Positions 8,509 through 17,515 of a stretch of 64,000 nt of DNA are shown here, in pieces (the first letter of the stretch is position 1; each line of letters begins with the position of its first letter). The stretch spans positions 83,092-147,091 of the forward strand of contig NZ_KQ058649.1 in NCBI RefSeq assembly GCF_000982955.1. The letters run 5' to 3'. The DNA is from Micromonospora sp. HK10 (lineage in GTDB: Bacteria; Actinomycetota; Actinomycetes; Mycobacteriales; Micromonosporaceae). The notes below the pieces were generated by a model. That model had not been told where the DNA came from. It ran no database searches and worked only from the letters and a program-made list of their open reading frames with translations. The position numbers were made by a program, and so were the translations under genes.

Positions 8509-9879
8509 GTGCAGTACTACGACAACGTGGTCGAGCTGATCGGCAACACCCCGCTGGTCCGCCTGCGCAACGTCACCGAGGGCATCCAGGCGACCGTGCT
8601 GGCGAAGGTGGAGTACCTGAACCCGGGCGGCTCGGTGAAGGACCGGATCGCGCTGCGCATGGTCGAGGACGCGGAGCAGGCCGGGATCCTGAAGCCGGGC
8701 GGCACGATCGTCGAGCCGACCAGCGGCAACACCGGCGTCGGCCTGGCCCTGGTGGCCCAGCTCAAGGGTTACAAGTGCGTGTTCGTCTGCCCGGACAAGG
8801 TCAGCCAGGACAAGCAGGACGTGCTGCGCGCGTACGGCGCCGAGGTGGTGGTCTGCCCGACCGCGGTCGCCCCGGAGGACCCCCGCTCCTACTACAACGT
8901 CTCCGACCGGCTGGCCCGGGAGATCCCCGGCGCCTGGAAGCCCAACCAGTACAGCAACCCCGCCAACCCGCGCTCGCACTACGAGACCACCGGCCCGGAG
9001 CTCTGGAAGCAGACCGAGGGCGCGCTCACCCACTTCGTCGCGGGCGTCGGCACCGGCGGCACCATCTCCGGCATCGGCCGCTACCTGAAGGAGGCCTCGG
9101 CGGGGCGGGTGCGGATCGTCGGCGCCGACCCGGAGGGCTCGGTCTACTCGGGTGGCACCGGCCGGCCGTACCTCGTCGAGGGCGTCGGGGAGGACTTCTG
9201 GCCGGAGACCTACGACCGCACCGTGGCCGACGAGATCGTCGAGGTGTCGGACAAGGAGTCGTTCGAGATGACCCGGCGGCTGGCCCGCGAGGAGGGGCTG
9301 CTGGTCGGCGGCTCCTGCGGGATGGCCGTGGTGGCCGCCCTGGAGGTGGCCCGCAAGGCCGACCCGGACGACGTGATCGTGGTGCTGCTGCCGGACAGCG
9401 GCAAGGGCTACCTGTCGAAGATCTTCAACGACTCATGGATGGCCCGGTACGGCTTCCTGGACAACTCCGGCGCCGAGCCGACGGTCGCCGACGCGCTCGG
9501 CGGCAAGCCCGGTGGCCTGCCCGAACTGGTGCACGTCCACCCCACCGAGACGGTCCGCGACGCCATCGACTACATGCGCGAGTACGGCGTCTCCCAGCTC
9601 CCGGTGCTCAAGGCCGAGCCGCCGGTGGTGACCGGCGAGGTGGCCGGCTCGATCGCCGAGAAGGACCTGCTCGACGCGCTCTTCACCGGCCAGGCGCACC
9701 TGCACGACACGATCGAGCGGCACATGGCCGAGCCGCTGCCGATGATCGGCGGCGGCCAGCCGGTCAGCGAGGCGGTCACCCTGCTGGAGAAGGCCGACGC
9801 CGCCCTGGTGCTGGTCGACGGCAAGCCGAAGGGCGTGCTGACCCGGCAGGACCTGCTCGCCCACCTCGGCGCCCGCTGA
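8509..9879 (+). CDS. cbs: Cystathionine beta-synthase
   Basis: 456 residues, GTG start after gaagggcac. It is a PLP fold-type II enzyme condensing serine and homocysteine to cystathionine (transsulfuration). The PLP lysine is in GGSVKDRIALRM (~45), the substrate loop is PTSGNTGVGLA, and the phosphate-binding loop is GVGTGGTISGIG. The C-terminus has two CBS domains (~330-455; VRDAIDYMREYGVSQLPVL), and there is no heme-binding N-terminus. It matches M. tuberculosis cbs (Rv1077), with cystathionine gamma-synthase (19178) in the same block. A strong terminator follows at 9884. Confidence 0.95.
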   Translation: MQYYDNVVELIGNTPLVRLRNVTEGIQATVLAKVEYLNPGGSVKDRIALRMVEDAEQAGILKPGGTIVEPTSGNTGVGLALVAQLKGYKCVFVCPDKVSQDKQDVLRAYGAEVVVCPTAVAPEDPRSYYNVSDRLAREIPGAWKPNQYSNPANPRSHYETTGPELWKQTEGALTHFVAGVGTGGTISGIGRYLKEASAGRVRIVGADPEGSVYSGGTGRPYLVEGVGEDFWPETYDRTVADEIVEVSDKESFEMTRRLAREEGLLVGGSCGMAVVAALEVARKADPDDVIVVLLPDSGKGYLSKIFNDSWMARYGFLDNSGAEPTVADALGGKPGGLPELVHVHPTETVRDAIDYMREYGVSQLPVLKAEPPVVTGEVAGSIAEKDLLDALFTGQAHLHDTIERHMAEPLPMIGGGQPVSEAVTLLEKADAALVLVDGKPKGVLTRQDLLAHLGAR

Positions 9880-9883
9880 GCGC

Positions 9884-9937
9884 TCAGGAGGGGACCCTTC
9901 CCCCACGCCCACTGCGACGGGGAGGGGCCCCTCCTGA
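9884..9937 (+). terminator. Hairpin terminator after cbs
   Basis: Arms TCAGGAGGGG (9884-9893) and CCCCTCCTGA (9928-9937). The 3' arm also lies within a shorter local palindrome (ggaggggcccctcc). It sits between the convergent cbs and GNAT genes and could work in both directions. Confidence 0.65.
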
Positions 9938-9964
9938 CGCGCCCGGCCTCAATCCGGCGCCTGC

Positions 9965-10474
9965 TCAGAGGTGGCGGGCGTAGCGAAGCTGGGCGACGAC
10001 GGCGAGGCCGATCCGGTCGCGGCGTTCCTCCCCGGTGGCGGTCCAGCCACCGCGCTCGTAGAACCGCCGGGCGGCCGTGTTGTCGCGCAGCACCCAGAGG
10101 GCGGCCCGGGACCAGCCCCGGGCCCGCATCGCGTCCAGCGCGTCGATCATCAGGGTGCGCCCGGTGCCCCGGCCCCGCTCCTCGGGTGCCAGGTGGATCG
10201 CGTTCAGTAGGCCGGTGGCCGGGTCGTCCGCGTCGTCGGGGCCGAGGTAGCTGAAGCCGACCAGCGCGCCGTCCCGCTCGGCCACGGTCATCCGGTGGTC
10301 GGTCCGCTCCCAGGTCCACCGCTCCGCCCAGTACCGGCCCATCTCCTCGGGCGTGGGCGCGGCCAGCGCGTCCGCGGGCAGGAACGACGAGTACGCCGCC
10401 ACCCGGGACGCCTGGTGCAGGGCACCGACCGGCATCAGGTCGGCGTCGGTGGCGGGGCGTAACGAGACGGTCAC
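9965..10474 (-). CDS. GNAT-family N-acetyltransferase
   Basis: 169 residues starting at GTG 10474. The start overlaps the RNase Z stop as GTGA, so translation is probably coupled. GNAT hallmarks are [10 protein letters not shown] at the N-terminus, the acetyl-CoA loop [15 protein letters not shown] (RGxGxG/A-like), and the C-terminal [18 protein letters not shown]. The acceptor substrate is not predictable. It is the last gene of the minus-strand run that begins with the osmoprotectant genes. Confidence 0.9.
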   Translation of the reverse strand: MTVSLRPATDADLMPVGALHQASRVAAYSSFLPADALAAPTPEEMGRYWAERWTWERTDHRMTVAERDGALVGFSYLGPDDADDPATGLLNAIHLAPEERGRGTGRTLMIDALDAMRARGWSRAALWVLRDNTAARRFYERGGWTATGEERRDRIGLAVVAQLRYARHL

Positions 10475-11400
10475 CCGGACGAGGCTACCCGTCGGGGCGG
10501 CACCGGCACCGTCATCAGATCCGCCGCGATCACCAGCTCGCCGGTGAAGTGCGCCCGGGCCTCCTCGGCGAACCGGCGCGGATCGGTGTACCGCTGCGAG
10601 AAGTGGGTCAGCACCAGGGTGCGTACCCCCGATTCGGCCGCCACCCGCGCGGCCTGGGCCGCGGTCAGGTGGCCGACCTCGGCGGCGAGGGCGGCCTCCG
10701 ACTCCAGGAAGGTCGACTCGATGACCAGCAGGTCGGCGTGTTCGGCCAGCGCCCACACGCCGTCGCAGAGCCCGGTGTCCATCACGAAGGCGAACCGCTG
10801 GCCCGGTCGGGGCACGCTCACCTCGTCCCGGGTGATGCGGCGCCCGTCCAGGTCCAGGTGGCCGTCGCGGAGCAGCGCGCCGACGGCCGGCCCGGCGATC
10901 CCGTACGCGGACAGCTTCTCCGGCAGCACCCGGCAGCCGTCCGGCTCGATCAGCCGGTACCCGTAGGTCTCGATCGGGTGGCGCAGCCGGCGGGCCTCCA
11001 GCGTGCCGATGGTCAGGGTGATCCGCTGCCCGTCGGCGTCGATCGGCTCGACGGCCAGCTCGGCGGTCTCGTAGAAGCTCGCCGCGTGCCGCAGCCGGGC
11101 GAAGTAGTCGGCGCCCCCGGCCGGGAAGTGCACGGCCACCGGGTGCGGCACCCGGTCCAGGGAGAGCCGCTGGATCACGCCGGGCAGCCCCAGGCAGTGG
11201 TCGCCGTGGAAGTGGGTGACGCAGATCCGGGTCAGGTCGGTGGCGGAGATGCCGGTGTGCAGCATCTGCCGCTGGCTGCCCTCGCCGGGGTCGAAGAGCA
11301 GCACCTCGTCGTCCCAGCGCAGCAGGTAGCCGTTGTGGTTGCGCTGCCGGGTGGGAGCCTGGCTGGCGGTGCCGAGCACCACCAACTCGCGCATCGACAC
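10471..11400 (-). CDS. rnz: Ribonuclease Z
   Basis: 309 residues. A metallo-beta-lactamase-fold endonuclease that matures tRNA 3' ends. The zinc motif is [11 protein letters not shown] (HxHxDH, ~62-67), with further ligands in [10 protein letters not shown] and [11 protein letters not shown]; the N-terminus [21 protein letters not shown] is typical. I choose GTG 11400 over ATG 11394 because gggggag lies 6-7 bp upstream of it. It has a long structured leader with a 12-codon ORF and its own promoter (11423-11685), which is unusual for this housekeeping gene. The downstream GNAT overlaps by 4 bp. Confidence 0.94.
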   Translation of the reverse strand: MSMRELVVLGTASQAPTRQRNHNGYLLRWDDEVLLFDPGEGSQRQMLHTGISATDLTRICVTHFHGDHCLGLPGVIQRLSLDRVPHPVAVHFPAGGADYFARLRHAASFYETAELAVEPIDADGQRITLTIGTLEARRLRHPIETYGYRLIEPDGCRVLPEKLSAYGIAGPAVGALLRDGHLDLDGRRITRDEVSVPRPGQRFAFVMDTGLCDGVWALAEHADLLVIESTFLESEAALAAEVGHLTAAQAARVAAESGVRTLVLTHFSQRYTDPRRFAEEARAHFTGELVIAADLMTVPVPPRRVASSG

Positions 11401-11422
11401 GGAATCTCCCCCGGATAGGGTC

Positions 11423-11484
11423 GACCCCCGGGGCTTCCGCGCTCGCGCGCGGGCCGGCTGGACTGGGCCGGCACCCCGGGGGTC
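11423..11484 (-). other. Long GC hairpin immediately upstream of the rnz ribosome-binding site
   Basis: Perfect 11-bp arms (11474-11484 with 11423-11433: GACCCCCGGGG/CCCCGGGGGTC in minus-strand order) enclose two smaller hairpin-forming segments, CCGGC...GCCGG and CGCGC...GCGCG. It ends only a few bases before the rnz Shine-Dalgarno, in the position of an attenuator or translation-control hairpin. Confidence 0.55.
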
Positions 11485-11485
11485 G

Positions 11486-11601
11486 GGTGGCTGTCGTGGT
11501 TTCGCCGCACCGCTGCCACACGGTCTCGACGATCTTGCAGGTGCCCGCCTCGCGGCGGGCGAGATTTCACTGTCGAGGACAGCGGCTAGCGGACAGCCAC
11601 C
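11486..11601 (-). ncRNA. Structured leader RNA element upstream of rnz
   Basis: On the minus strand a closing stem P1 pairs GGTGGCTGTC (11601-11592) with GACAGCCACC (11495-11486), 10 perfect bp across 96 nt. Inside, P2 pairs CTCGAC with GTCGAG (11577-11572/11530-11525) and encloses P3, a perfect 7-bp GCCCGCC/GGCGGGC hairpin capped by a GCGA tetraloop (11560-11543). The 5' arm of P1 is also codons 8-11 of the short upstream ORF, so a ribosome translating that ORF would open P1. I cannot assign it to a named RNA family. Confidence 0.6.
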
Positions 11602-11624
11602 TCACGAGTCCGATTGCTATACAA
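11586..11624 (-). CDS. 12-codon upstream ORF in the rnz leader
   Basis: The peptide is [12 protein letters not shown] (TTG start, TAG stop). It has one of the best Shine-Dalgarno sequences in the window (AGGAGGTGG, 11640-11632), 7 nt before the start, only ~10-17 nt from the predicted transcription start. Three of its 12 codons are Arg. Being too short for gene finders, it would normally be missed. Its last codons form one arm of stem P1, which points to a cis-acting role rather than a functional peptide (inference). Confidence 0.6.
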   Translation of the reverse strand: MYSNRTREVAVR

Positions 11625-11655
11625 GTCTGGACCACCTCCTTTCCCGTGTACCGCC

Positions 11656-11685
11656 ACGCTATCCACTTCCCGGGCCGCCCGGCAA
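11656..11685 (-). promoter_or_regulatory. Sigma-70-like promoter for the rnz leader
   Basis: TTGCCG (-35, 11685-11680), an 18-nt spacer, and TAGCGT (-10, 11661-11656). Transcription would begin near 11647-11650, just upstream of the short-ORF Shine-Dalgarno, leaving ~250 nt of leader before rnz. Confidence 0.5.
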
Positions 11686-11786
11686 CGGATTTCGATCACA
11701 GGCGCAGCCGGAACCACCCGCACGCTGGTCGGCAGGGTCGCCGCGCGGCGCGGACCGGCCGCTGCCCGACCGCCCCGCTGGCCCGT

Positions 11787-12962
11787 TCAGTCGAGGCCGA
11801 TCGGGCCCTCGCGGGGGCCGTCGTCGGAGGCCGGCTGGACGGCCAGGGACGGGAAATCGGCCAGGTCGCCGGCGGGCTCGGCGTCCCACTCGGGGAAGAC
11901 CAGCGGGCTCTGGAGATAGAGGCAGAGCAACTGGGTGAGGTGCCGCAGCCCGTCGAGGTGGGTGCGCTCGTGCCCGTGGGTGGCGTCCACCCCGAAGCCG
12001 ACCAGCGCCACCCGGGCGTGCGCGCCCGCCTCCACGGCGGCGGCCACGTCCGAGCGGTAGTAGTCGAAGACGTCCCGGACCAGGTCGACGCCGTGCGCGC
12101 GGGCGATCGATGCCAGGTTGCGGGTCAGGTGGTAGTCGAACGGGCCGACGCCGTCGCCCATGGCCAGGGTCGCCGCGTCCTCCCGGGACTGCTGGCCCGG
12201 GGCGACCACCGCCGCGTCGACCGAGACGATCTCGGCCACGTCCGGGTCGAGGCCGTGGCTGGCCCCGTGCCCGAGTTCCTCGGTGACGGTGACGAGCAGG
12301 TGGGCGGTGACCGCCGGCGTGACGCCCGCGTCGATCATGGCCTTGAACGCGGTCAGCACGGCGGCGACCCCGGCCTTGTCGTCCAGGTGCCGGGACTTCA
12401 CGTACCCGCTCGGGGTGATCGTCGGGTTGGCCAGGAGCGCGACGAAATCGCCCGCGTCGATGCCAAGCGCGCGGAGGCCGGCGATGTCGTGCACCGGCTC
12501 GTCGACCCGTACCTCGACCAGCTCCCAGCCGACGCCCTGCAGGTCGACGTCCTCGTTGTAGCGATGGCCGCTGGCCTTGAGCGGCAAAATCTGGCCGGTG
12601 ACCACCCGGTCCAGGTCATCGGTGAAGATCCGCACGTGGGCGCCCTCGGCGAACCGGGCGCTGTGCGTGCCGATCGGCTTCAACTCCAGCCGGCCGTTCT
12701 CCTTGAGCCGCTTGACCATGCCCCCGATGGTGTCGGTGTGCACCACGACCGCGCGGTCGGCGCCGGTCTCCCGCGGGCCCGGCAGGCAGGCGCTGAGCGC
12801 CCCGCGCCGGGTCAGCGTCGAGCCGATCCCGAGCGCCGAGAGGCGTTCCCCCACGTACTGCTGGACGTGGTCGGTGCGCCCCGACGGGCTGGGGATCTCC
12901 AGCAGCTCCACCAGCACCTGGCGCAGGTAGTCGAGGTCGATCTCCAACGGTCGCGGGCTCAC
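11787..12962 (-). CDS. Osmoprotectant NAGGN-system M42-family peptidase
   Basis: 391 residues from GTG 12962, which overlaps the synthetase stop by 4 bp (GTGA). M42/M20-like metallopeptidase features: HTDTIGG near residue 73, SRHLDDKAGVAAVL (metal-bridging Asp), VTEELGHGAS (catalytic/metal Glu) and the C-terminal GVDATHGHERTH. It is the third member of the conserved 'trio' with the synthetase and amidotransferase that make N-acetylglutaminylglutamine amide. Its role is presumed turnover or trimming of the dipeptide, not demonstrated here. The acidic C-terminal tail is variable. Confidence 0.88.
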   Translation of the reverse strand: MSPRPLEIDLDYLRQVLVELLEIPSPSGRTDHVQQYVGERLSALGIGSTLTRRGALSACLPGPRETGADRAVVVHTDTIGGMVKRLKENGRLELKPIGTHSARFAEGAHVRIFTDDLDRVVTGQILPLKASGHRYNEDVDLQGVGWELVEVRVDEPVHDIAGLRALGIDAGDFVALLANPTITPSGYVKSRHLDDKAGVAAVLTAFKAMIDAGVTPAVTAHLLVTVTEELGHGASHGLDPDVAEIVSVDAAVVAPGQQSREDAATLAMGDGVGPFDYHLTRNLASIARAHGVDLVRDVFDYYRSDVAAAVEAGAHARVALVGFGVDATHGHERTHLDGLRHLTQLLCLYLQSPLVFPEWDAEPAGDLADFPSLAVQPASDDGPREGPIGLD

Positions 12963-14794
12963 CCGGCGCCCCCCGTGCCGGCCGGGGACCAGAGCCGTCG
13001 CGGCGCCCGGGTGCCGGGGAAGAGCAGGTCGACGAAGCGCTCGGCGGTCGGCTGCGGCTCGTGGTTGGCCAGGCCGGGCCGCTCGTTCGCCTCGATGAAC
13101 ACGTGCTCGGGCCGGTCCGGGGCGGGGACCAGCAGGTCCAGCCCGGTGACCGGGATGTCCAGCGCCCGGCTGGCGGCCACGCACGCCTCGGCGATCACCG
13201 GGTGCAGTTCGGCGGTGACGTCGTGGATGGTCCCGCCGGTGTGCAGGTTGGCCGTCCGGCGGACCGCCAGCACCTCGCCCTCCGGCAGCACGTCGTCCAT
13301 CCGGTGGCCCGCGTCGGCGACCACCTCGCGGGTCAGCTCGTCGACCGGGATCGTCGACTCGCCTCCCGTCGCGGCGGCGCGCCGCCGGCTCTGCCGCTCG
13401 ATCAGCTCGGTGATGTCGTGCACGCCGTCCCCGGTGATCTGTGCCGGGCGGCGGACCGCGGCGGCCACCACCTCGTGGTCGATCACCACCACCCGCAGGT
13501 CCTCGCCCGTGCGTAGCTCCTCGATCAGCACGTCCGGGCAGAACCGGCGGGCCAGCTCGATGGCGGCGGTCAGCGCCTGCGGCGTACGGACCCCGACGGT
13601 GATGCCGTTGCCCTGCTCGCCCCGGGCCGGCTTGACCACCACCGGGCCCACCTCGGTCAGGAACGCCAGGTCGTCGGCGTCACCGGTGGCGGTCCGGCCA
13701 CGTGGTACGCGCAGCCCCGCCTCGGCGAGGATCCGCCGGGTGACCCGCTTGTCGTCGCACCGGCTCATCGCCACCGCCGAGGTCAGCTCCGACAGCGACT
13801 CGCGGGTGTGCACGGTCCGCCCGCCGTTGCTGAGCCGCAGCTCGCCCCAGCGCGGATCGGTGACCTCCACCCGGATGCCACGCCGCATCGCCTCGTCGGC
13901 GATGATCTTCGCGTACGGGTTGAGCTGGTCGTACCCCTCCGGGGCGGCGGGCAGGAAGAGCCGCTGGTTGATCGGGTTCTTCCGCTTCACGCAGAGCGTT
14001 CCGGTCCGGTGGAAGCCCAGCCGCTCGTAGAGCCGGATCGCGCCGGTGTTCTCCGCCAGCACGGACAGGTCCACGTACGCCCGACCCCGGGCGTCGAGCC
14101 GGTCGGCCAGCGCGGTCAGCAGGGCCTGGCCGGTACCGGGCGGCGCGGTGTTGAAATCCACGGTCAGGCACCACAGGCTGGCGCCGTTCTCCGGGTCGGC
14201 GAAGACCGCCACGTGGTCGACGCCGGTGATGGTGCCGACCACCTCACCGGTGGCGTCCTCGGCCAGCAGGTGCAGGAACCGGTCGGTACGGGCGTTGTCG
14301 ACGAGCACGTCGACCGGGGCGGTGACCATGCCGTTGCGCGCGTAGATCCGGTTCACCGCGTCCGCGTCGTCGGCGTCGCGCAGCGGCCGGACGGTCAACC
14401 CGGGAACCTCGCCGCCCTCGGTGGCGGCGGGCCGCTTCCCGCCGAGCGGCAGCCGGTAGGTCAGCGACGGGTCGATGAACAGCTCGTCCGGCAGCCGGGA
14501 CACCAGCACGTGCGGGTCGCGCAGGTAGATGCAGATGTCGCGGGCACCGACCGCCTCGGAGCGCAGCACGTCGGCCACGTGCACCTGGTCGTCGAACGTC
14601 TGCCCGAAGACCAGCCGGCCCCAGCCGCAGTCCAGCACCACGCCCGAGGCGTCGGTGGACCCGGCCGCCGGCTGTCGCGGCTCCGCCGTACCCGGGGCGA
14701 CCGGGTCACCGCCGGGGCCGGTGCGTTCCCGGCGCCGGCCCAGCACCCGTTCCCGGTCGGTACGCGCCGTTCCGGTGGCGAGGGTGTCGGTCAC
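12959..14794 (-). CDS. ngg: N-acetylglutaminylglutamine synthetase (GNAT + ATP-grasp fusion)
   Basis: 611 residues from GTG 14794, only 2 bp after the amidotransferase stop. The N-terminal GNAT domain (~120-290) has ARNGMVTAPVDVL, FNTAPPGTGQALL and ENTGAIRLYERLGF. The C-terminal ATP-grasp domain (~320-600), related to cyanophycin synthetase and glutathione ligases, has VVVKPARGEQGNGITVGV, ELRTGEDLRVVVI and FIEANERPGL. The fusion acetylates and ligates glutamine to give the N-acetylglutaminylglutamine backbone of the osmolyte NAGGN. It is known mainly from proteobacteria, so its presence in an actinomycete is of interest. The first ~50 residues are low-complexity and may be a linker or a misjudged start. 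Confidence 0.9.
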   Translation of the reverse strand: MTDTLATGTARTDRERVLGRRRERTGPGGDPVAPGTAEPRQPAAGSTDASGVVLDCGWGRLVFGQTFDDQVHVADVLRSEAVGARDICIYLRDPHVLVSRLPDELFIDPSLTYRLPLGGKRPAATEGGEVPGLTVRPLRDADDADAVNRIYARNGMVTAPVDVLVDNARTDRFLHLLAEDATGEVVGTITGVDHVAVFADPENGASLWCLTVDFNTAPPGTGQALLTALADRLDARGRAYVDLSVLAENTGAIRLYERLGFHRTGTLCVKRKNPINQRLFLPAAPEGYDQLNPYAKIIADEAMRRGIRVEVTDPRWGELRLSNGGRTVHTRESLSELTSAVAMSRCDDKRVTRRILAEAGLRVPRGRTATGDADDLAFLTEVGPVVVKPARGEQGNGITVGVRTPQALTAAIELARRFCPDVLIEELRTGEDLRVVVIDHEVVAAAVRRPAQITGDGVHDITELIERQSRRRAAATGGESTIPVDELTREVVADAGHRMDDVLPEGEVLAVRRTANLHTGGTIHDVTAELHPVIAEACVAASRALDIPVTGLDLLVPAPDRPEHVFIEANERPGLANHEPQPTAERFVDLLFPGTRAPRRLWSPAGTGGAG

Positions 14795-14796
14795 GG

Positions 14797-16581
14797 TCAG
14801 TCGATTCCGTGGCTCTGGAGCCACATTTCCAGGAGTCCCAGTTGCCACAGCTTGTTTCCGTTCAACGGGGTCAGTTCGGCGTTCGGGTCGGCGAGCAGCG
14901 CGTCGACGTAGTCGGCGCGGAACAGGTCGCGGCGGCGGGCCTCGGGCGCGGTCAGCGCGTCGCGTACCCGGTCGAGGAGCTTGTCCTCCAGGTGGGTGAG
15001 GCCCGGCACCGGGAAGTAGCCCTTCGGCCGGTCGATCACCTCGGGCGGCAGGACCCGCCGGCCGATCTCCTTGAGCACGCCCTTGCCGCCCTGGGCGAGC
15101 TTCAGTTCCGGCGGGCAACTCGCGGCCAGTTCGACGAACTCGTGGTCGAGGAACGGCACCCGGGCCTCCAGCCCGTGCGCCATCGTCATGTTGTCGACCC
15201 GCTTCACCGGGTCGTCGGTGAGCATGACCTGGGTGTCGATCCGCAGGCCGGCGTCGACCGCGGTCTGCGCGCCGGGCCGGGCCAGGTGCGCGGCGACGTA
15301 CGCGCGGGCCGGGTCGCCGTCGGCCAGCCACGCCGGGTTGAGCACCCGGGCCAGTCCGGCCGCGTCGCGGTCGAAGAACGCCTTCGCGTACGTCTCGAGC
15401 GCCCGCTCCCGGTCCACGCCGGCGAGCGGTGGGTACCAGTGGTAGCCGCCCAGGATCTCGTCCGCGCCCTGACCCGACTGGACCACCCGGACGTGCCGCG
15501 CGACCTCCTGGCTGAGCAGCCAGAACGCGACGCAGTCGTGGCTGACCATGGGCTCGCTCATGGCCGCGACGGCGGCCTCCAGCGGCGGCAGCAGGTCACC
15601 GGTGGGCACCCGGATCTGGTGGTGGTCGGTGTTGAACGTCTTCGCCACCAGGTCGGAGTAGACGAACTCGTCGCCCTCCCGGCCGCCGACCGCCTCGAAG
15701 CCGATCGAGAAGGTGGCCAGCCCGGACTGGCCCTCCCCGGCGAGCAGCGCGACCACCAGGCTGGAGTCGAGGCCGCCGGAGAGCAGCACGCCCACCGGCA
15801 CGTCGGCCACCATCCGGCGGCGTACGGCGGTGGTCAGCGAGTCCAGCAGCGCGTCCTGCCAGTCCCGCGCGGACCAGTCCGCCCGCTCGGCGGCGCGGCT
15901 GAACGCCGGATCCCAGTAGACCCGCTCGTGGGTGGCGCCGTCCGGCTCGTACACCCGGACCGTGGCCGGCGGCAGCTTGGCCACGCCGCGCAGGATGGTG
16001 CGGGGCGGCGGCACGATGCTGTGGAAGCTCAGGTAGTGGGCGAGCGCCACCGGGTCGATGCTGGTGTCGATCCCGCCGCCGGCCAGCAGCGCCGGCAGGG
16101 TCGAGGCGAAGCGGACCGCGCTGGGCGTCTCGGCCAGGTAGAGCGGCTTGATGCCGAGGCGGTCCCGGGCCAGCACCAGGCGGCCGGTGTCCCGCTCGCT
16201 GATCGCCACCGCGAACATGCCGACCAGGTGGTCGACGAAGTCCAGCCCCCACTCGGCGTACGCCTTGAGCACCACCTCGCTGTCGCCGGAGGAGAAGAAG
16301 CGGTGGCCCCTGGCCCGCAGTTCCTCCCGCAGTTCCCGGTAGTTGTAGATGCAGCCGTTGAAGACACCGGCGAGGCCGGCGGCCGGGTCGACCAGTGGCT
16401 GGCCGCTGGCCGCCGACAGGTCGATGATCTTCAGGCGGCGGTGCCCGAGTGCCACCCGGCCCTGCGACCAGACCCCGCCGTCGTCGGGCCCTCGGTCGTC
16501 CATCGTCGCCGCCATGCGCTCCACCACGCCGACATCGGCGCGCGAGCCGTCACGGCGGAACTCTCCCGCAAGTCCGCACAT
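14797..16581 (-). CDS. N-acetylglutaminylglutamine amidotransferase (asparagine-synthase family)
   Basis: 594 residues from the ATG at 16581. Cys2 is the glutaminase nucleophile (MCGLAGEFRRDG), which fixes the start because an upstream extension would block it. The class II glutaminase domain (~1-190) includes RGPDDGG, FNGCIYNYRELREEL and the Asn/Asp of SSGDSEVV. The synthetase domain carries the PP-loop ATP motif LLSGGLDSSLV (~260) and later GQGADEILGGY. It amidates the C-terminus of N-acetylglutaminylglutamine with Gln-derived ammonia to complete NAGGN. It is the first gene of the tightly packed trio; the 193 bp upstream hold its promoter and the msrA terminator. Confidence 0.9.
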   Translation of the reverse strand: MCGLAGEFRRDGSRADVGVVERMAATMDDRGPDDGGVWSQGRVALGHRRLKIIDLSAASGQPLVDPAAGLAGVFNGCIYNYRELREELRARGHRFFSSGDSEVVLKAYAEWGLDFVDHLVGMFAVAISERDTGRLVLARDRLGIKPLYLAETPSAVRFASTLPALLAGGGIDTSIDPVALAHYLSFHSIVPPPRTILRGVAKLPPATVRVYEPDGATHERVYWDPAFSRAAERADWSARDWQDALLDSLTTAVRRRMVADVPVGVLLSGGLDSSLVVALLAGEGQSGLATFSIGFEAVGGREGDEFVYSDLVAKTFNTDHHQIRVPTGDLLPPLEAAVAAMSEPMVSHDCVAFWLLSQEVARHVRVVQSGQGADEILGGYHWYPPLAGVDRERALETYAKAFFDRDAAGLARVLNPAWLADGDPARAYVAAHLARPGAQTAVDAGLRIDTQVMLTDDPVKRVDNMTMAHGLEARVPFLDHEFVELAASCPPELKLAQGGKGVLKEIGRRVLPPEVIDRPKGYFPVPGLTHLEDKLLDRVRDALTAPEARRRDLFRADYVDALLADPNAELTPLNGNKLWQLGLLEMWLQSHGID

Positions 16582-16728
16582 GCGGCCCCATGCTGCCAGA
16601 GGTTGTTGCGGTTTGCCTGTTGAGACGATGACAGTTGTGTGACGGCTCGCTATCATGCCCCGCTGCGGCGGTGGTGCCGTTCCGAGCCGGGCGGTTTGGG
16701 TGCCGGAGCGACCGGTGTCGGAAATGCG

Positions 16729-16763
16729 CCGGGCCCGCGGTGTGACGAACACCGCAGGCCCGG
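16729..16763 (-). terminator. Hairpin terminator after msrA
   Basis: Arms CCGGGCCCGCGGTGT (16729-16743) and its complement at 16749-16763 with one C/A mismatch and a 5-nt loop, just past the msrA stop at 16775. Confidence 0.65.
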
Positions 16764-16774
16764 ACGTCCCTCGC

Positions 16775-17437
16775 TCAGCCGGCGGTACGGGCCACGCCGA
16801 CCGGGCAGCTCAGCCCGTTCGGGCCGTGGTTGCAGTAGCCGTTCGGATTCTTGGTCGGGGCCAGATACTGCTGGTGGTAGTCCTCGGCCAGGTAGTAGTC
16901 ACCCAGCGGAGCGATCTCCGTGGTGATCTCACCCTTGCCGGCGCGCGCCACGATCGGCGCGAACGCGTCCCGCGACGCCTGCGCGACGGCGAGCTGCTCG
17001 TCGGTGGTGGTGTAGATCGCCGAGCGGTACTGCGAGCCGACGTCGTTGCCCTGGCGCAGGCCCTGGGTCGGGTCGTGATTCTCCCAGAACACCTTGAGCA
17101 GGTCCTCGTAGGCGATCTTGGTCGGGTCGTAGACCACCTGAACCACCTCGGCGTGCCCGGTCAGCCCCGAACAGACCTCCTCGTACGTCGGGTTCGGCGT
17201 GTAGCCGCCGGCGTAGCCGGCCGACGTGGTGATCACGCCCGGCAGGGTCCAGAAGAGCCGCTCGGCGCCCCAGAAGCAGCCCATCCCGAAGACGGCGACC
17301 TGCGCGCCCGCCGGGAAGGGGCCCGTCAGGGAGGAGGGCAGCACCTCGTGCCGGTCGGCGACCGGCATCGCGATCAGGCGACCGGGCAGGGCCTGGTCGG
17401 GAGAGATCATTTCGGCCTTCATGCGGCGAAGGAACAC
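16775..17437 (-). CDS. msrA: Peptide-methionine (S)-S-oxide reductase MsrA
   Basis: 220 residues. It repairs oxidised methionine (S-sulfoxide) using thioredoxin or mycoredoxin. The catalytic motif is [14 protein letters not shown] with Cys at ~54, then [21 protein letters not shown] and EDYHQQYL. The C-terminal [14 protein letters not shown] supplies the recycling cysteines typical of the actinobacterial form. I use the GTG start at 17437, preceded by aggagtc; ATG 17422 is an alternative. Confidence 0.95.
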   Translation of the reverse strand: MFLRRMKAEMISPDQALPGRLIAMPVADRHEVLPSSLTGPFPAGAQVAVFGMGCFWGAERLFWTLPGVITTSAGYAGGYTPNPTYEEVCSGLTGHAEVVQVVYDPTKIAYEDLLKVFWENHDPTQGLRQGNDVGSQYRSAIYTTTDEQLAVAQASRDAFAPIVARAGKGEITTEIAPLGDYYLAEDYHQQYLAPTKNPNGYCNHGPNGLSCPVGVARTAG

Positions 17438-17515
17438 GGTTGGGACTCCTCTCTCGGCTTTCCCACCGGGTACAACAGCGCCGACGTCCGGTTCCTTACC
17501 CGCTGCCCCCGGGCG

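Noticed and set aside
11486..11650. RNase P RNA or tmRNA as the structured element upstream of rnz
   Set aside because: The conserved RNase P core ([19 protein letters not shown]) and tmRNA tag/acceptor features are absent, and the element is only ~160 nt.
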